DNA of 64,000 bases from Podocnemis expansa (lineage: Eukaryota; Chordata; Testudines; Podocnemididae). A program made the position numbers and the translations under genes. Positions 14,301-25,428 of this stretch are shown here, piece by piece (the first letter of the stretch is position 1; each line of letters begins with the position of its first letter). The notes beneath the pieces are model-generated. The model searched no databases, was not told where the DNA came from, and worked only from the letters and a program-made list of their open reading frames with translations. The DNA is taken from NCBI GenBank assembly GCA_007922195.1, contig ML682024.1, forward strand, positions 3,538,522-3,602,521, read 5' to 3'.

Positions 14301-16938
14301 TGTTGAGTCTCTTCCACTGGCCCTGGATAACAGATGTCAGATCCTCGTCCGACAGGGTCAAGTGACCGGCCACGCCTGCACGCCACTCTGGGGTGGAGGA
14401 AAAATGGGGTGAGATTGCACCCTGCCCCCCAGCCCACTGACCCCCATACACAGGGCCCCAAGCTGTGACCCTGCCCCTCACCCAGGTCCAAGCTGTGGGC
14501 AGGGGGCCGCTGGGAGAAGGGCACCCCCCTGTAGACCTGGTCGAGGATCTTCTCTTTGACCTGGCTGACAGTGTCCGTGTCCAGCACACGAGCGGGCACC
14601 CGCTGGCCCTCTACCCCTGGCACCAGCACACTCAGCGCCAGCACCCGGCATGGCACGTCAACCCGCAGCAGCCGCTCATCACTCAGTGTCCGTTTGGCCT
14701 TGCCCGTCACTGCATCCACGGGCCCCTTGTCCGCCTGTGCCTTGACGGCCCGAAATAGCAGGTACAGTGGCTCGCCCGCCTCCTCCTGGGGATATACACA
14801 GGGTGGGACCCAGGTATCCAGGGCGATTGCCACCCCCACCCACTCTGACCACCAGCCTCCACCCTGGAACCTGGGAGTCTGGGGTCCCAAGCCCACCTCT
14901 CTGCCCACAGCCAGGGAGAACTCAGGAGTTTGGGCTTACCCGCAGGTATGCATACATGCAAATTGACATCCAGTTGGTCAGCAGCTTCTCCACCATAGTC
15001 TCTGTCCTGTGGGGGCAGGTGTTAAACAGACCAAGTCCCCAGTCACTCCACAGCACCTTGCTAGCCTCACCTTTAGATCCCTTCCCCCCCAGGTCACATT
15101 CCCTTGTGTGTTCCTGGCACACTCCAGGTCAGTGGATTTCCACTGACTGGACCCAGAAAACTGGGTTGAACCGGACCTGGTGCCAGCTCAGCATCCCCAG
15201 TGGTTCTGTACCACACAATACGCACGCTCGGCAGGGGGGGGCTCTGCTATAGAGGGCCAGGCATTGTGGGGCTATGCCCATAGGGGCCATGCCAATGATC
15301 CCTGCATCACCTCAGCTGGTGTCTCCCAGCTTCCAAGGAGCCAACACCCATCTGCCCCTCACAAAGCACTGCCAGGGTATTTCTGCCACTGATTTTGGGG
15401 AATGCATGAGAACAGATAGAAACTGGTTCCTTCCCAGCTCGAGGAACTGGGCTGGGGGGTGGCATGGGGGGAGGAGTGTTTTGCTAGTAGCCACAATGGG
15501 GTGATTTCCCTGCTGTCTGGGGTCCCTGCCTGGAGCCCCTTGGCTCAGTCATTCCACAGCAGGAACCAGGCCCTGTCCTGGCACCAGCCAGCAGCAGGCA
15601 GAAGGGCAGATTTAGAAGGATGCTGGGTTTTCTGCTGGCACCACACACCATGCCAATTTAGATTCACTCTGAGCCAATTCAGAGTCACTCCACTGCATCT
15701 AAATGGGACCCTGAGCAATAAAACCCACTTGAGAAGCCCAGGACAGACCCAGCTAAAATGAAAAGGGTGCTGTGCTGAGGCTTGGGAATTTCCAGGCCCT
15801 CCAAGGTGCCAGAGCTGGGGCTTGGCACCCTTGTCTCAGACACAAAGGCTCTGGCACCAACCCTCAGGCATCTCACTGCTTGTCACCAGCTGGGTCTCAA
15901 CAGGCCAGTGATGGGAGCCAGCCCCTGAACCTCCCAGCCATACCCCCGCCCCCCCCCCCCCCCCCCCCAACTGACCTGCGCAGCATGAGCTTGGGGTTGC
16001 GGGCAACATGGCGCTGGGCCAGCTCTGCCAGCAGGCTCTGCATGATGTCGGTGAGATATTCCAACCGCCCGTGCAGCGCCAGAGAGAGCAGTGAGGCCGC
16101 CCGGCACCGGTCCTGCCGCGAGAAAGATGCCTGCCCCTCCAGCGTGTGGATCAGCTGAGGGATCAGTGGGTCAGTCCAAGGATCGTGGCACCCTCAGGAC
16201 CCAGGTTCAGGTCCAGCCCCCAAGTGGGTCATCCCCGCCACTAACTGTCCAGTGTGGTGTTCTCCTGCACCCACCCACCAGGCCCCCCACTCCCTGCCCC
16301 ACCACCCTGGCCCTCGCTCACCGTCAGCAGGAAGGCCTTGCTGTTGAGCAGGCTGGAGAGCTGGGTCAGGCCCTGCTCCACGGTGGCCTTGCGCCCCTCA
16401 GGTAGCTCAGCCCTGCAGCGCCCCACCACTGGTGACCCCCCCTGGCCTGGGAAGAAGGCATGCTGGACGTAGGTGCCGTAGTCCAGGAAGGGGATTCCCG
16501 AACCCTCCAGCTCGCTGCTCAGATCTGTCATCTCCGTCATCAGGTCTGTTGGGGTGGGGTGGGGGAGAAGAGGGTAACCCCACAGCCCCAGGATGGCTCA
16601 CCTAGCCAGATATCTTTCTGCTTAAACCCTTCCCCCCACTCCAGGACTCCTCCTTCTCCCAAATATCCTCCCGCTCAGCTCAGCCCAGATCCCCCTAAGG
16701 GACTAATTCCTCTCCCAGACATCCCTTCACCACCACCCCCATCCTTCATATCCTCAAGGACTCTTTCTCCCTCACTGATATCCCTTCGCCTCTTGCACAA
16801 GGCTCCCAGGAGGGACTATTTCCACCCTCCCCCATACCGGTGAACTCCTTGCGGCACTGGTCCCCCACGCTGACCTCCAGATTCTCCAGCTGGACCAGAA
16901 CCTTCTTGTAATCACGCAGGGCCTGCTTGCTCTTCCGC
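11398..16938 (-). CDS. PLXNB3: PLXNB3 cytoplasmic exons: juxtamembrane, split GAP domain, Rho-binding domain, PDZ tail
   Basis: Exons: 16838-16938, 16322-16545, 15976-16154, 14940-15006, 14482-14785, 14284-14387, 14017-14101, 13577-13743, 13296-13456, 12931-13078, 12245-12309, 12049-12124, 11577-11651, 11398-11502. The first group ([69 protein letters not shown]) is the N-terminal half of the plexin GAP domain. The middle (DADEDL-like [24 protein letters not shown]) is the inserted Rho-family GTPase-binding domain. The rest ([58 protein letters not shown]) is the C-terminal half of the GAP. These segments are highly conserved in B-plexins. Confidence 0.93.
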
Positions 16939-19900
16939 CTGCATGAGGGAGGGCTCCATTAGGCAGCAGCAACAGTAGCATGCTGTTATCCTCTTACAGG
17001 GGCAGGGGGAAATCTAAGCATAAAGAGGGGCAGATATCGGGAGGGCTGCTCTGGGGAAGAGGGAAGGATGGGCACAGGTAGGAATATCCAGGAGGGAGAG
17101 CTGGCTGGGGGCTGAAATATCAGGAGTACAAACACTCTGAGGGGGGGCCAGGATGGAGGAACCCTCCCCAGTTGCAAAATACCCCTCCCTCACCACAGTT
17201 CCCCAGGAGCAATAATAGGCTATTACCCCATAAGGCTACCCCCCCCACCTGTACATGAGGACGAGGAGCATCACGATGAAGGCCAGCAGCGCAGCCCCCA
17301 CTCCCAGCCCCACCTGTGCCTCCGCCGGGAAGCGGTGGGTTGGCTCCGAGTCATAGCGAACTAAGCCCAACTCCAGATGCAAGTTTCCCATCTGCACCTG
17401 CAGGCAACACATGGGGATCTCAGGAAGCAGACCCCTCCCCCCCCCAACTCCTACCCAGCCCATCCACTCCACCCCAAATCTGATCCCCCTTCCCCACCCA
17501 AAAAAAGGGCTCAGCCCTCCCAACTCACCCCCTCCCTGCTGAGAAAGGGGCCCTTCCCCAAAATCTCCCCCTCCCCCAATGACCCTTCCCCCTGCTGAGA
17601 AAGGGGCTCAGCTCCCCACTCACGATGAACTCGGGCAGGCCAGCAGAAGCATTGAGGGGCCGGGGGGGCCGCAGGGGGGGCTCGCAGTACAAGTGGGTGT
17701 GGGTCAAGGTCTTGACGGTGCACAGCCCCTCCCCCACCCGCACCAACACCTCCTCCTTGGAGATCCCCAGGGTCAGCCCGTCCCCCTACCAGGTAGAGAC
17801 AAACAGACAGACAGACACTGAGTGGGAGGAATGACCTCCTCCCTCACATACTCCCCCCTTGACACAGTCCCTCTCCTGGCCCAGCTCCCCCTCCCTGACT
17901 CTGACCAACAACCTACTTCGCCATGTCCCATCCCTGCACCTCAGCTCCTTCCCCAGCCCTTGCCCCTCACCTCCACATGCAGCACATTGCCAGGCTTGAG
18001 GCTGTAGGGGGCACCAGAAACCCGGTGGCCCAGCCAGCGCAGCCGGGGGTTGGGGACGTAGGTGAAGGGCCGTCCCCCACTGATCGCAGCAAAGCTGATC
18101 TGCAGCCCATCCAGCACGAAGAGCAGATCCTGAAGTGGAGTGCCGGGGGGTACAGCCGGCGTGGGGCACAACAGCAGTACTGAGGAGTTGGGGCAGCAGG
18201 GCTCCCAGCACTGGAAAGGCAGGAAGATGAGAGCCACCAGGGGAGGGGGGCAGCAGCCCCTCTCCCAGCCAACTTGTTTTTCCCCTCCCTGCCTGAGACC
18301 CCAGCCCCCCCAGGCCTATCAAAGACCTCCCAGTCCCCCTCCCCCATCCCCCTCCACACTAATCTCAGAGATGAGTTCTCCCCCCATCTCCACTCACCTC
18401 CAACAAGTCCCCCACCACAGAGCACGGACGTGGGGGGGCTGGCAGGGCTCGAGGGGGCAACTGGCACCCCCTCCTCTTCCTCCTGCTCTCCCCACTGCCA
18501 TCCTGCCCCCCCGCTGCCATCAGAGCCTTGATGAACGGCTGCTGCACCACATCCAGGTTGGTGCCTTCCACACGGATGATCCGGCCACCCCTGTGAACCG
18601 AGGAGTGCAGGTGACTGAGAGGTGGGTAGAAGGGATGAAATCTGGTTTCCAGCTCGGAGCACTGCTGGAGGGGATGCGGAGGGAAACTCAAAGCCCTCCA
18701 GTCTCTTACCCCCAGAAGCTGGTGGCTGGCTCTGCCCTGGTGATGGAGGGATTGTGGGTATAGCGGAAGATGCCCCCCTGCAGACGGCGCTCTGTCTGTC
18801 CGTACAGCACCCGCACGGGTGCCTCCCCCGGCTTCAGGCTAGGGCTTGTCACACAGATGATGGCTGAGGGTTCCACGGGGGTCATTCTGAGTTGGGGAAC
18901 AGGGTGGTTAGCAGGGGACAGGGGTCTTACTTGGCACAGGCCAGGTCTACTGATTGCAGAAGGGCCATTAGCAGGGGGTGGGGCTACTTGTGAGGGGGTC
19001 TTACATGGCACAGGGCAGGTCACCCACAAAAGCTGAGATCTGGTCGCCTGTCAATAGCTCCTCCCCAAGGATGGTCAGCCGGGTGCCCCCCGCCACAGGG
19101 CCAAGACGTGGGTGCAACTCCCGGATCGCAGGATCCTAGAGGGGGAACAGGGGAAAACTCACAGTAGCAGTGAGATGGCTTCTGCCCCCTGACAAGCTCT
19201 GACTTCCCCTCCCCCATCATGAGCTCAGCACCCCCACACCCTGGCCCCAGCCCCACTGACCTGGTAGGTGAAGTGGTCAGCAGAAACACCAGGGGACCGG
19301 TCTCCCACGCTGACCTCCACTGGGCCTGAGAGGCCCCTCTGCCCTGGGGGGACCCAGCACACAATCCTGAGAAGGCAAAAAGGGGCACTGCTGAGGGGAA
19401 GCTTGCAGCACTGGGGGTGACCCTGGCCAGGGTCCTGCTGGGGAGAAGCTTACAGCACTGGGGAAGGTAGAGCTCCCCCACCTTACCGTGTGGAGACGAG
19501 GTACAGGGCAGGGTCTGGGGGGCAGGGCTGACCGGCCACCCACACTGAGTTGACCACATCCGCTAGATGCCGGCCCAAGTTGGAGCCTGTGATGGTGAGG
19601 GAGATGCCCCCCTCTGGGGGACTGCTGTGGGGCTGGATCTGGGGGGGGGGGAGTACAAGGCACAGTTATTCCTCAGCTCAGTCTCTCTTCCCTCCCTCCA
19701 TTAGATCCATGGCCCCCCAGTCCTCATCAGAATTCCCCCTCCTGCATCAGATCCACACCCAGTCTCCCCTCTTTCATGAGACCCATGTCCCCCTCGTCTC
19801 CCCATGAGACCCACACATCTCTAGACAGTTCCACCTCCTCCATGAGACCCATGGCTCCCTGTCATCCCTCCCCCATCCCGCTCTCACCGTGTGGATGATG

Positions 19901-22900
19901 GGGGATGGGCAGAGGGGCTCAGCGGTGCCAGGGGGGCAGAGGTCCTTGTAGCGGCAGCCAGGTCCCCCAGCAGTGGGGCACCAGACACAGCTGAGGTCAG
20001 GGGGCGCAGCCAGGCAGTGGCTGCAATCAACACGTCCCACGGAGCAGTTATAGAGGGTCACTGCGGGACAAGAGGGCAATCAGCTAAATCCCTGACCTCT
20101 GTTCCTGCACCCCCAACCATGCACTACCCCACACCATGGCCCTGGGGAAACACACAGTGCCCAGCCACTCACCATGCAGGTCACCTTGATTGTCCAGGCG
20201 CCCCCCGGTCCCCACGCTGACGTAGAGTGGGGCAAGGAACTCTGAGTGGGGCAAGGTGTAGACATAGGTGTGGGGGTGGCAGTGAACCCGCTGGGACATC
20301 CCCTCCTCATCCAGCGACGCTTCTACCAAGACAGGTGCCCCCCCCACCTCCACCACGCAGCGTAACCGTGGCAATGGGGCCTGTTGGGGGAGTGAGAGTG
20401 AGACTGGGACTGAGCCTCCCAACGTACCCAGTGTAACAATGACAACAGGGTCTGCAAAATGGGAGGACAGCAAATTCAGTCCTGCCCCCCGAGCCCAGGG
20501 AAGACCAGCCTGCCCCCCACAACATCCCACTGTCACCATGTCCCATTCCTCCACTCACCCCCAGGAGCTGTAGGTTTTGGGTAGCCAGGCTCAGGGGTAT
20601 GGTAACCCCCACAGGCACCAGGAGGGCCCCCTCAATGCCCCCCAGGCTGGGGCAGGCATCTGGGCCCCGGGGCCCACCCTCCGGAACCTGAGACCAAAGA
20701 AGGAGGGATTAGACTGGGGCAGCAAACCAGAAAAAAAATGAGGTGTGACTCAACATGATGCCTGGGTCCCCTCCCCACTCCAGAGGCACCACCCCAGATG
20801 CCTGGGACAAGTCCCTTACGTTCTGATTGTAGATAGCTCTTTCGCTGTCAGGGCAGGTGGTCCCTGGGACACAGCGATGGCTCCGCAGGCACCAGTGACA
20901 GGGCCAAGGGCTGCTCACACACCTGCTGCACCTGGGGGGACAAGGAGCAAGCCAGAGATCAGTGCAGGGCCCAGCACCCCCACTGGTGACCCCCCCCAAC
21001 CCACACCCTTGCCAGCCTGGCTGTGCCCCCCACCCTGATCCACAGCCCCCTCCAGCCCAGTCCTGCTCCCCACATCTCCCTCTTTGCTGGTGCCCCCCAA
21101 CCCCTCTGCCCACGCCTGCTGCTCCCTGAGTGCCTCCCCAACCTGCAGCCCGACTCACGGGGAGGCAGGTGCCAGCCGCGCCACAGCACCACAGTCGTAG
21201 AAGCTGAATTCAGCTGCTGCCACAAGCACGTCCTCGAACATCAGGGCTAGCTCCACAGTCACGTGATCTGCGGGGCCAAAGGGGTTACTTCCCCTCCACC
21301 CAACCTTCCTCCCCACCCAGCACCCTTTGCCAAGAACCACTCTGCCCTCTCCCCATTGGCACCCCCCACCCTTGGCTCCCTGCCAGTCTCAAGGCATGCT
21401 GGGTGATAGGAGCAATGATGAGACCCTTCCTCTCTCTCTCCACAGACCCCCACTGCCCCCAGCCCATGCAGACCTTTGCCCTCCTGGCTGGGTGGCACCT
21501 GAGGACGGGGAGGCGAGAAGCAGCGGACCCAGGCGTCCTGCAGCAAGGCAGGGCTGTCCTCCTCCCCGAAGGCACAGTGATAGCTCTCACCCTCACGCAG
21601 GGTGGGCAGTCGGGGCAGCCACAGTAAGATCTAGGGGGGCAAGACATGGGATGTCAAAGATCCAATTGGAGGAATACCCAAAATACCACTCCAAGACCCG
21701 CCCCCAGCACAACCCTGCCCCAAGCCCCACCACCAGCCCTGCCCATAGCATAACTTGGCTGCACCCCTCCAAGCCCCAGTGGGCCCAGTAGCTGGTCCCA
21801 CTCACACCACAATCCTCTCCCCATCCAAGCTCCACCCACAACCCAGCCCCACCCCTCCAAGCCCTGCCTACAGTTCCCAAAACTCACCTCTGCCTGTTCC
21901 TCACGGCTCTGATTGGCCGGTGTCAGCCTCTCGATGCGAAGGCATTGGCTGCCGTTCCCATAACTCCACAGCCATTGGTTGGCTTCTTCAAAGCGCTCAC
22001 ATTCCAGCTTGCGGGTACACCTGCCAATCAGGTGAGGGGCGGGGATGGCAGGGGGCAGCTGATTGGTGTATAACCTGGGAGCCCTGAGGACACCCCTTAT
22101 TGCCTCACTCACCCCCCTGGGAGCCCTGACCACACCCCTTATAGCCTCACCTGCTCCCTCCTGGTACACTGTTTTTACATAGGTCCTACATAAGAAATGG
22201 CATGTTGTTTCTTGCTTTGCCTGGCCTAAATCAATCTCAACAAAAAAAAAAAACCAAGGAGTCGTATGGCACTTTAAGAACAGATTTATTTTTCGCATGA
22301 GCTTTCATGGGAGAAAATCCCACTTTATCTTCAAAGCATCTGACGAAATGGGATTTTCTCCCATGAAAACTCATGCGAAAAATAAATCTGTTAGTCTTAA
22401 AGTGCCACACGACTCAGTTTTTTTGATGGACTAGATTAACACAGCTATCCCTTTGGAAATTGACTAAATCAATCTCCCCTCCAAATTGCCTTTTCCCTCC
22501 CATAAGCAACTTGTATTTCGTTTGTATAGGTCCTATGTAAACTACAGCCTGTTCTTCCACCTTTCACCCCAACTATTTAAGGAGCCCAGTGTTGCTGGAC
22601 AGGTTTTGTGCAGGCCTATGTAAATGAGACTCACCTGCCCTGCAGAACACACCAGCCGCAGAAAGGGTCCTGGGCACGGAGGCAGGTGGCACAGTCCTGG
22701 AAGTGCGGGCACTCAGACACTGGGATTTTGGTCACCTGGGGGGAGAAGGGGGAAGAAACTGGGGTAAGAGACAGAGACCCAGTTCCACTGGCATGCAGCT
22801 GCTTTGGGACACAGCAGCCTCAGCCCTAGAACAGGAAGGGGTTAGAGGCACCTGGGACTCAGTCATAGCATAAAGGTGGGTCCCACTGCCATCCAAGAGG

Positions 22901-24565
22901 AGATCAGAGTTGATGGGGGAGTGCTGGCCGAGGTGCACGGTGCTGTACACCTGCCCCACTGAGGAGTTCAGATACACCTGGAAGGGAAAGGGCATTAAAC
23001 ACAAGTGGAGGGCGCAGTCACTTCTGACAGAGCAGCCTCATCCCACACACACAGCATCCCTGAGAAGCAGTCACCTCTGGGGCAAGCAGTTTAACCCTAA
23101 ACCCTGCTCACCTTGTGTAGCTGCCCCAGCTCATCCCCTAGGAAGGCGATGGTGTGTCCAGCCTCCACCATCGCAGCCACAGATGTGAGCTTCGGAAGAT
23201 CAGTCACAAGCGCCTGGGATTCTACAGCCACGCGGCTAGCAATGGGACTTGGAGTATGTTCATCCCCACAGGGGTAAACGTCCGGGGACTCCTAGGGGGC
23301 AGAGACGGGGGGAGCAATGGACCCAGTCCGAGAACTGGTTAGCCAGGGTCCCTGTGCCCAGCCCTTAGATACAGCCTCTCTGGGATGGGGCACAGAGGCT
23401 GGTTATCTGGGGCCCCCTTGCACAATGCAAACCTGGAGCCTTTCTGGGGTGGGCACCCCTCACCTGGCACCAGCCTGCAGTCATCCAAAACACACACCTT
23501 GGGGAGCTCGGCACAGCGGGATGTCACTCCATACTCGATAGCCGCCTCCTCCCGGCCTCCTGGGCCCCGGCCTCCCACAGTGTAGCACATTCGCCGCGTT
23601 CTCTCCATGGCCCCATCGAGTTCAGCCAGTGGGAAGGCACACAGGGCCGTCTGCGGGCCAGGCGTGGCTGTGGTGCCCTGTCCCACGGATGCCACCACAA
23701 AGAGGGTGGCTTCCTGGGCAGGTGCCAGCCAAGCCAGGTGCCCAGCACGGGCCAAGTTGTAGTGGCGCCCATGCCTGTCCCAGCAGGCCAGAGGCACCTC
23801 CACATATGAGTAGAGATGGGGATCATCGGCACAGCAGCGGGCCAGGTGAGTGTGGTACTCCGGCTGGGCCCTGGCACCACGGCGTGAGAAGAGGAAGTAG
23901 ATGTGGCCACCAGCAGCATAGGCGCCAACATAGCTGTTGTTGTAATCAGAGAAGTCGCCTACCACCAGCTTGCCCAGCCCCTCACTGGAGAAAGCTCCAG
24001 GCCCATCCAGGAGCCGGATAGTGACTGGCGGGATCCCCCCAGATAGCCGTCCTGTCAGCCCACGGCCCACAAAGAGCAGGTCCTGCCCAGCCCGGCGCCC
24101 GATCACACCCACTGTGGAGGTCCGGGGCTCGTTGGCGGCCACAAACTGGCTGTCGCCAGGCTCCTCAGGACGGAAGAGCAGCTGGCCCACGTTGGCCAGT
24201 GCCCGCTTCTCGCACAGCCCCTGGGACAGCTGCCCACAGACCAGCAGCTCCCCAGCCGGCACGTTGGGAAGCAGCAGCTTGTTGGTGTTGTCTGTGAGGC
24301 GGGCCTGTGGGCAGTCGTGGGGGTCCCGGAAGGGCAGGCAGTCAGGGCTGTCCAGCTCTGGCCCCGTTTGCACCCAGGCTGCCAGCTCCAGCGCCGGTGT
24401 CAGCTGGAAGAGCACATTGACGGCCCCCACGTAGATGGTGCCTGAGTCACTGGCACGAGCCAGGTGGTTGAAGGTGGAGTTGCGAGCAGAGAAGGAGCGG
24501 TAGGGGTGGGAGGGGCAGGATGGGGGCAAGAAAAGGAGGAGGAGGGGGGCAAGGACAGGAGCCAT
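11398..24565 (-). CDS. PLXNB3: Plexin-B3 (semaphorin receptor)
   Basis: Single-pass receptor of the plexin B class; human PLXNB3 binds SEMA5A and acts on Rho/Rap GTPases to steer axons and cell motility. The model has 33 coding exons from the ATG at 24563-24565 to TGA at 11398-11400, totalling 1,888 aa (human about 1,909), with every phase consistent. Order: signal peptide and sema domain, PSI and IPT repeats, one transmembrane helix, and a cytoplasmic GAP region ending ENKVTDL. That ending is the PDZ-binding tail by which B-plexins recruit RhoGEFs. The exon blocks are listed separately. The ATG exon begins at 24574 with a CTCTCTCAG acceptor, so at least one 5' UTR exon lies upstream, probably in the CpG-rich block near 27.5 kb. 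I called B3 from overall length, the TDHVTV-like and [20 protein letters not shown] segments, and synteny. PLXNB1 is the nearest alternative. Confidence 0.97.
13487..13640 (-). repeat. 81-bp tandem duplication covering the end of a PLXNB3 exon and its splice donor
   Basis: CTCACCTTGACAGC occurs at 13491 and again 81 bp later at 13572, with related sequence continuing for about 60 bp. On the minus strand the real exon ends [11 protein letters not shown] before a GTGAGA donor. The extra copy downstream encodes [11 protein letters not shown] and has its own GTGAGA donor but no evident acceptor of its own. Confidence 0.75.
15949..15968 (-). repeat. Run of 20 G on the PLXNB3 sense strand, beside a splice donor
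   Basis: Twenty C residues on + (G on minus), preceded by a further CCCCCG. The run starts eight bases into the intron that follows exon 15976-16154 (GTCAGTT then G20). It could fold into a G-quadruplex and is prone to length change. Confidence 0.85.
17249..17397 (-). CDS. PLXNB3: PLXNB3 transmembrane exon
   Basis: Encodes the membrane-proximal ectodomain and a single hydrophobic helix of about 22 residues ([21 protein letters not shown]), ending before the basic [13 protein letters not shown] juxtamembrane segment in the next exon (16838-16938). Confidence 0.92.
17624..23291 (-). CDS. PLXNB3: PLXNB3 extracellular exons: end of sema, PSI and IPT repeats
   Basis: Exons: 23112-23291, 22852-22977, 22635-22735, 21888-22020, 21474-21630, 21159-21267, 20820-20931, 20559-20687, 20173-20380, 19888-20060, 19487-19638, 19261-19366, 19005-19135, 18710-18886, 18398-18590, 17971-18210, 17624-17785. 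PSI-type cysteine clusters are visible at 22635-22735 ([14 protein letters not shown]), 20820-20931 (CSRC..CHWC) and 19888-20060 (CSHC..CVWC). IPT/TIG folds follow from 19638 downward ([48 protein letters not shown]). The donor of 21474-21630 uses AAAG|GTCTGC; the nearer CAG|GTGCCA would break phase. Exon 18398-18590 carries a basic RRKRR run. Confidence 0.93.
22239..22463. mobile_element. Palindromic repeat with 13-bp target-site duplication
   Basis: The 225-bp element folds back on itself: GCATGAGCTTTCATGGGAGA on the left mirrors TCTCCCATGAAAACTCATGC on the right, and AGTGCCA / TGGCACT blocks also mirror. It is flanked by perfect 13-bp direct repeats CTAAATCAATCTC (22226-22238 and 22464-22476), with an A-run at its left edge. 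Long target duplications of this kind are typical of LINE-mediated retroposition rather than cut-and-paste transposition. It lies in a PLXNB3 intron. The same family occurs at 31618-35543 and 59450-60290. Confidence 0.8.
23498..24565 (-). CDS. PLXNB3: PLXNB3 exon 2: signal peptide and most of the sema domain
   Basis: Encodes 356 aa. A hydrophobic leader ([15 protein letters not shown]) is followed by sema-domain sequence with [37 protein letters not shown] and [11 protein letters not shown] placed the donor at AAG|GTGTGT (23497). This keeps phase with the next exon ([12 protein letters not shown]) and aligns with human. The stronger-looking CAG|GTGAGG at 23463 would put a stop in exon 3. Confidence 0.9.
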
Positions 24566-24574
24566 GTCAGAGAC

Positions 24575-25133
24575 CTGAGAGAGAAGGGTGGGCACAAGGT
24601 TAGAGCAACCCAGGAAATGAACCCAAGATGTTCCCCTGGCCAGGGCCAGTATGCCAGCTGGGAAGAGAACCCCAGACAGCCCCACCCCTCCTCTGTTCCA
24701 CCAGACCCCCTGCCCTCCTGGAGCCGATGATAGAAGCTGGGCATCCCAGCTCCCAGCCCTGGCCCTCATCTGCAGGAGGATTTAGGCTGGAGATTAATTC
24801 CCCCTACCCAGTTAATCTCCCTCCCCCTGCCCAGCTGACAGAGGTCACCGACTCAGATGGAGGGTGGCCCCAGCAAGTGCCAGGCAGTGTGGGAGGCAGC
24901 CAGCACAGAGTGCAGGATGTGGGACAGGATAGGGGCATGGACTGGCCATTGGGATGGGACCCCAAATCTGCTGGTGGCTGGATGGCACACTAGCAACATG
25001 ACTGCAGGGGAGAAGTCCCCAACCCCGAGTCTGGCTCATGCCCCCCAATTTCCCCCCTCCCCCATCCAGTCCTCTGGCCAGCAGCACATAATCCACATCA
25101 TGACTTCCTAACCCTCCCAAACCTCCCCTGTCC
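24575..25133. other. PLXNB3 5' intron start and GC-rich DNA
   Basis: No exon is supported beyond the acceptor at 24574. The stretch is GC-rich intronic sequence between the ATG exon and the first upstream repeat. It contains one diverged GC-rich intronic repeat motif around 24655-24730. Confidence 0.4.
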
Positions 25134-25420
25134 TAGGGTTACCAGACACCAAAGCATGGAAAGGAGGACAGGGAAGTTAAAAAAGGACACTGGAGGACAC
25201 ATGGAGAAAATATAGTATTAATGTAATATTATTCTGGTTTTAGGGGGCCCTGGAACGCTTCCCCCTAAAAATAGGGTGTTCTGGGGCGTTTCAGCATACT
25301 TTAATCCCTGCAAGCAAAAAGCCAGACAAAATAATGTATTTTTAAAATGCCTGTTGGACAGAGGACATGAAGATAAAGAGGAGGACATGTTCTCCTTTTG
25401 CCTGACATCTGGTAACCCTA
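25134..25420. mobile_element. hAT-type MITE (TAGGGTTACCAG family), copy 1
   Basis: A 287-bp element with inverted ends TAGGGTTACCAGA and TCTGGTAACCCTA and a perfect 8-bp target duplication CCCTGTCC (25126-25133 and 25421-25428). It is non-coding. The interior contains a mirrored pair (AGGGGGCCCTGGAACGC and GGTGTTCTGGGGCG) around CCCCCTAAAAATAGGG. A second copy is at 28493-28783. Confidence 0.88.
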
Positions 25421-25428
25421 CCCTGTCC

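Noticed and set aside
20381..20455. Reading the open frame upstream of 20380 as PLXNB3 exon
   Set aside because: A strong pyrimidine tract and AACAG acceptor end at 20381, and splicing there keeps phase and matches the human exon plan.
21490..21505. PLXNB3 donor CAG|GTGCCA at 21498
   Set aside because: It breaks phase with exon 21159-21267. AAAG|GTCTGC at 21473 restores it and yields the expected PP..KDHVTV junction.
23455..23470. Stronger-looking PLXNB3 donor CAG|GTGAGG at 23463
   Set aside because: It would leave one extra base and cause a stop in the next exon. The donor at 23497 keeps phase and matches the human spacing.
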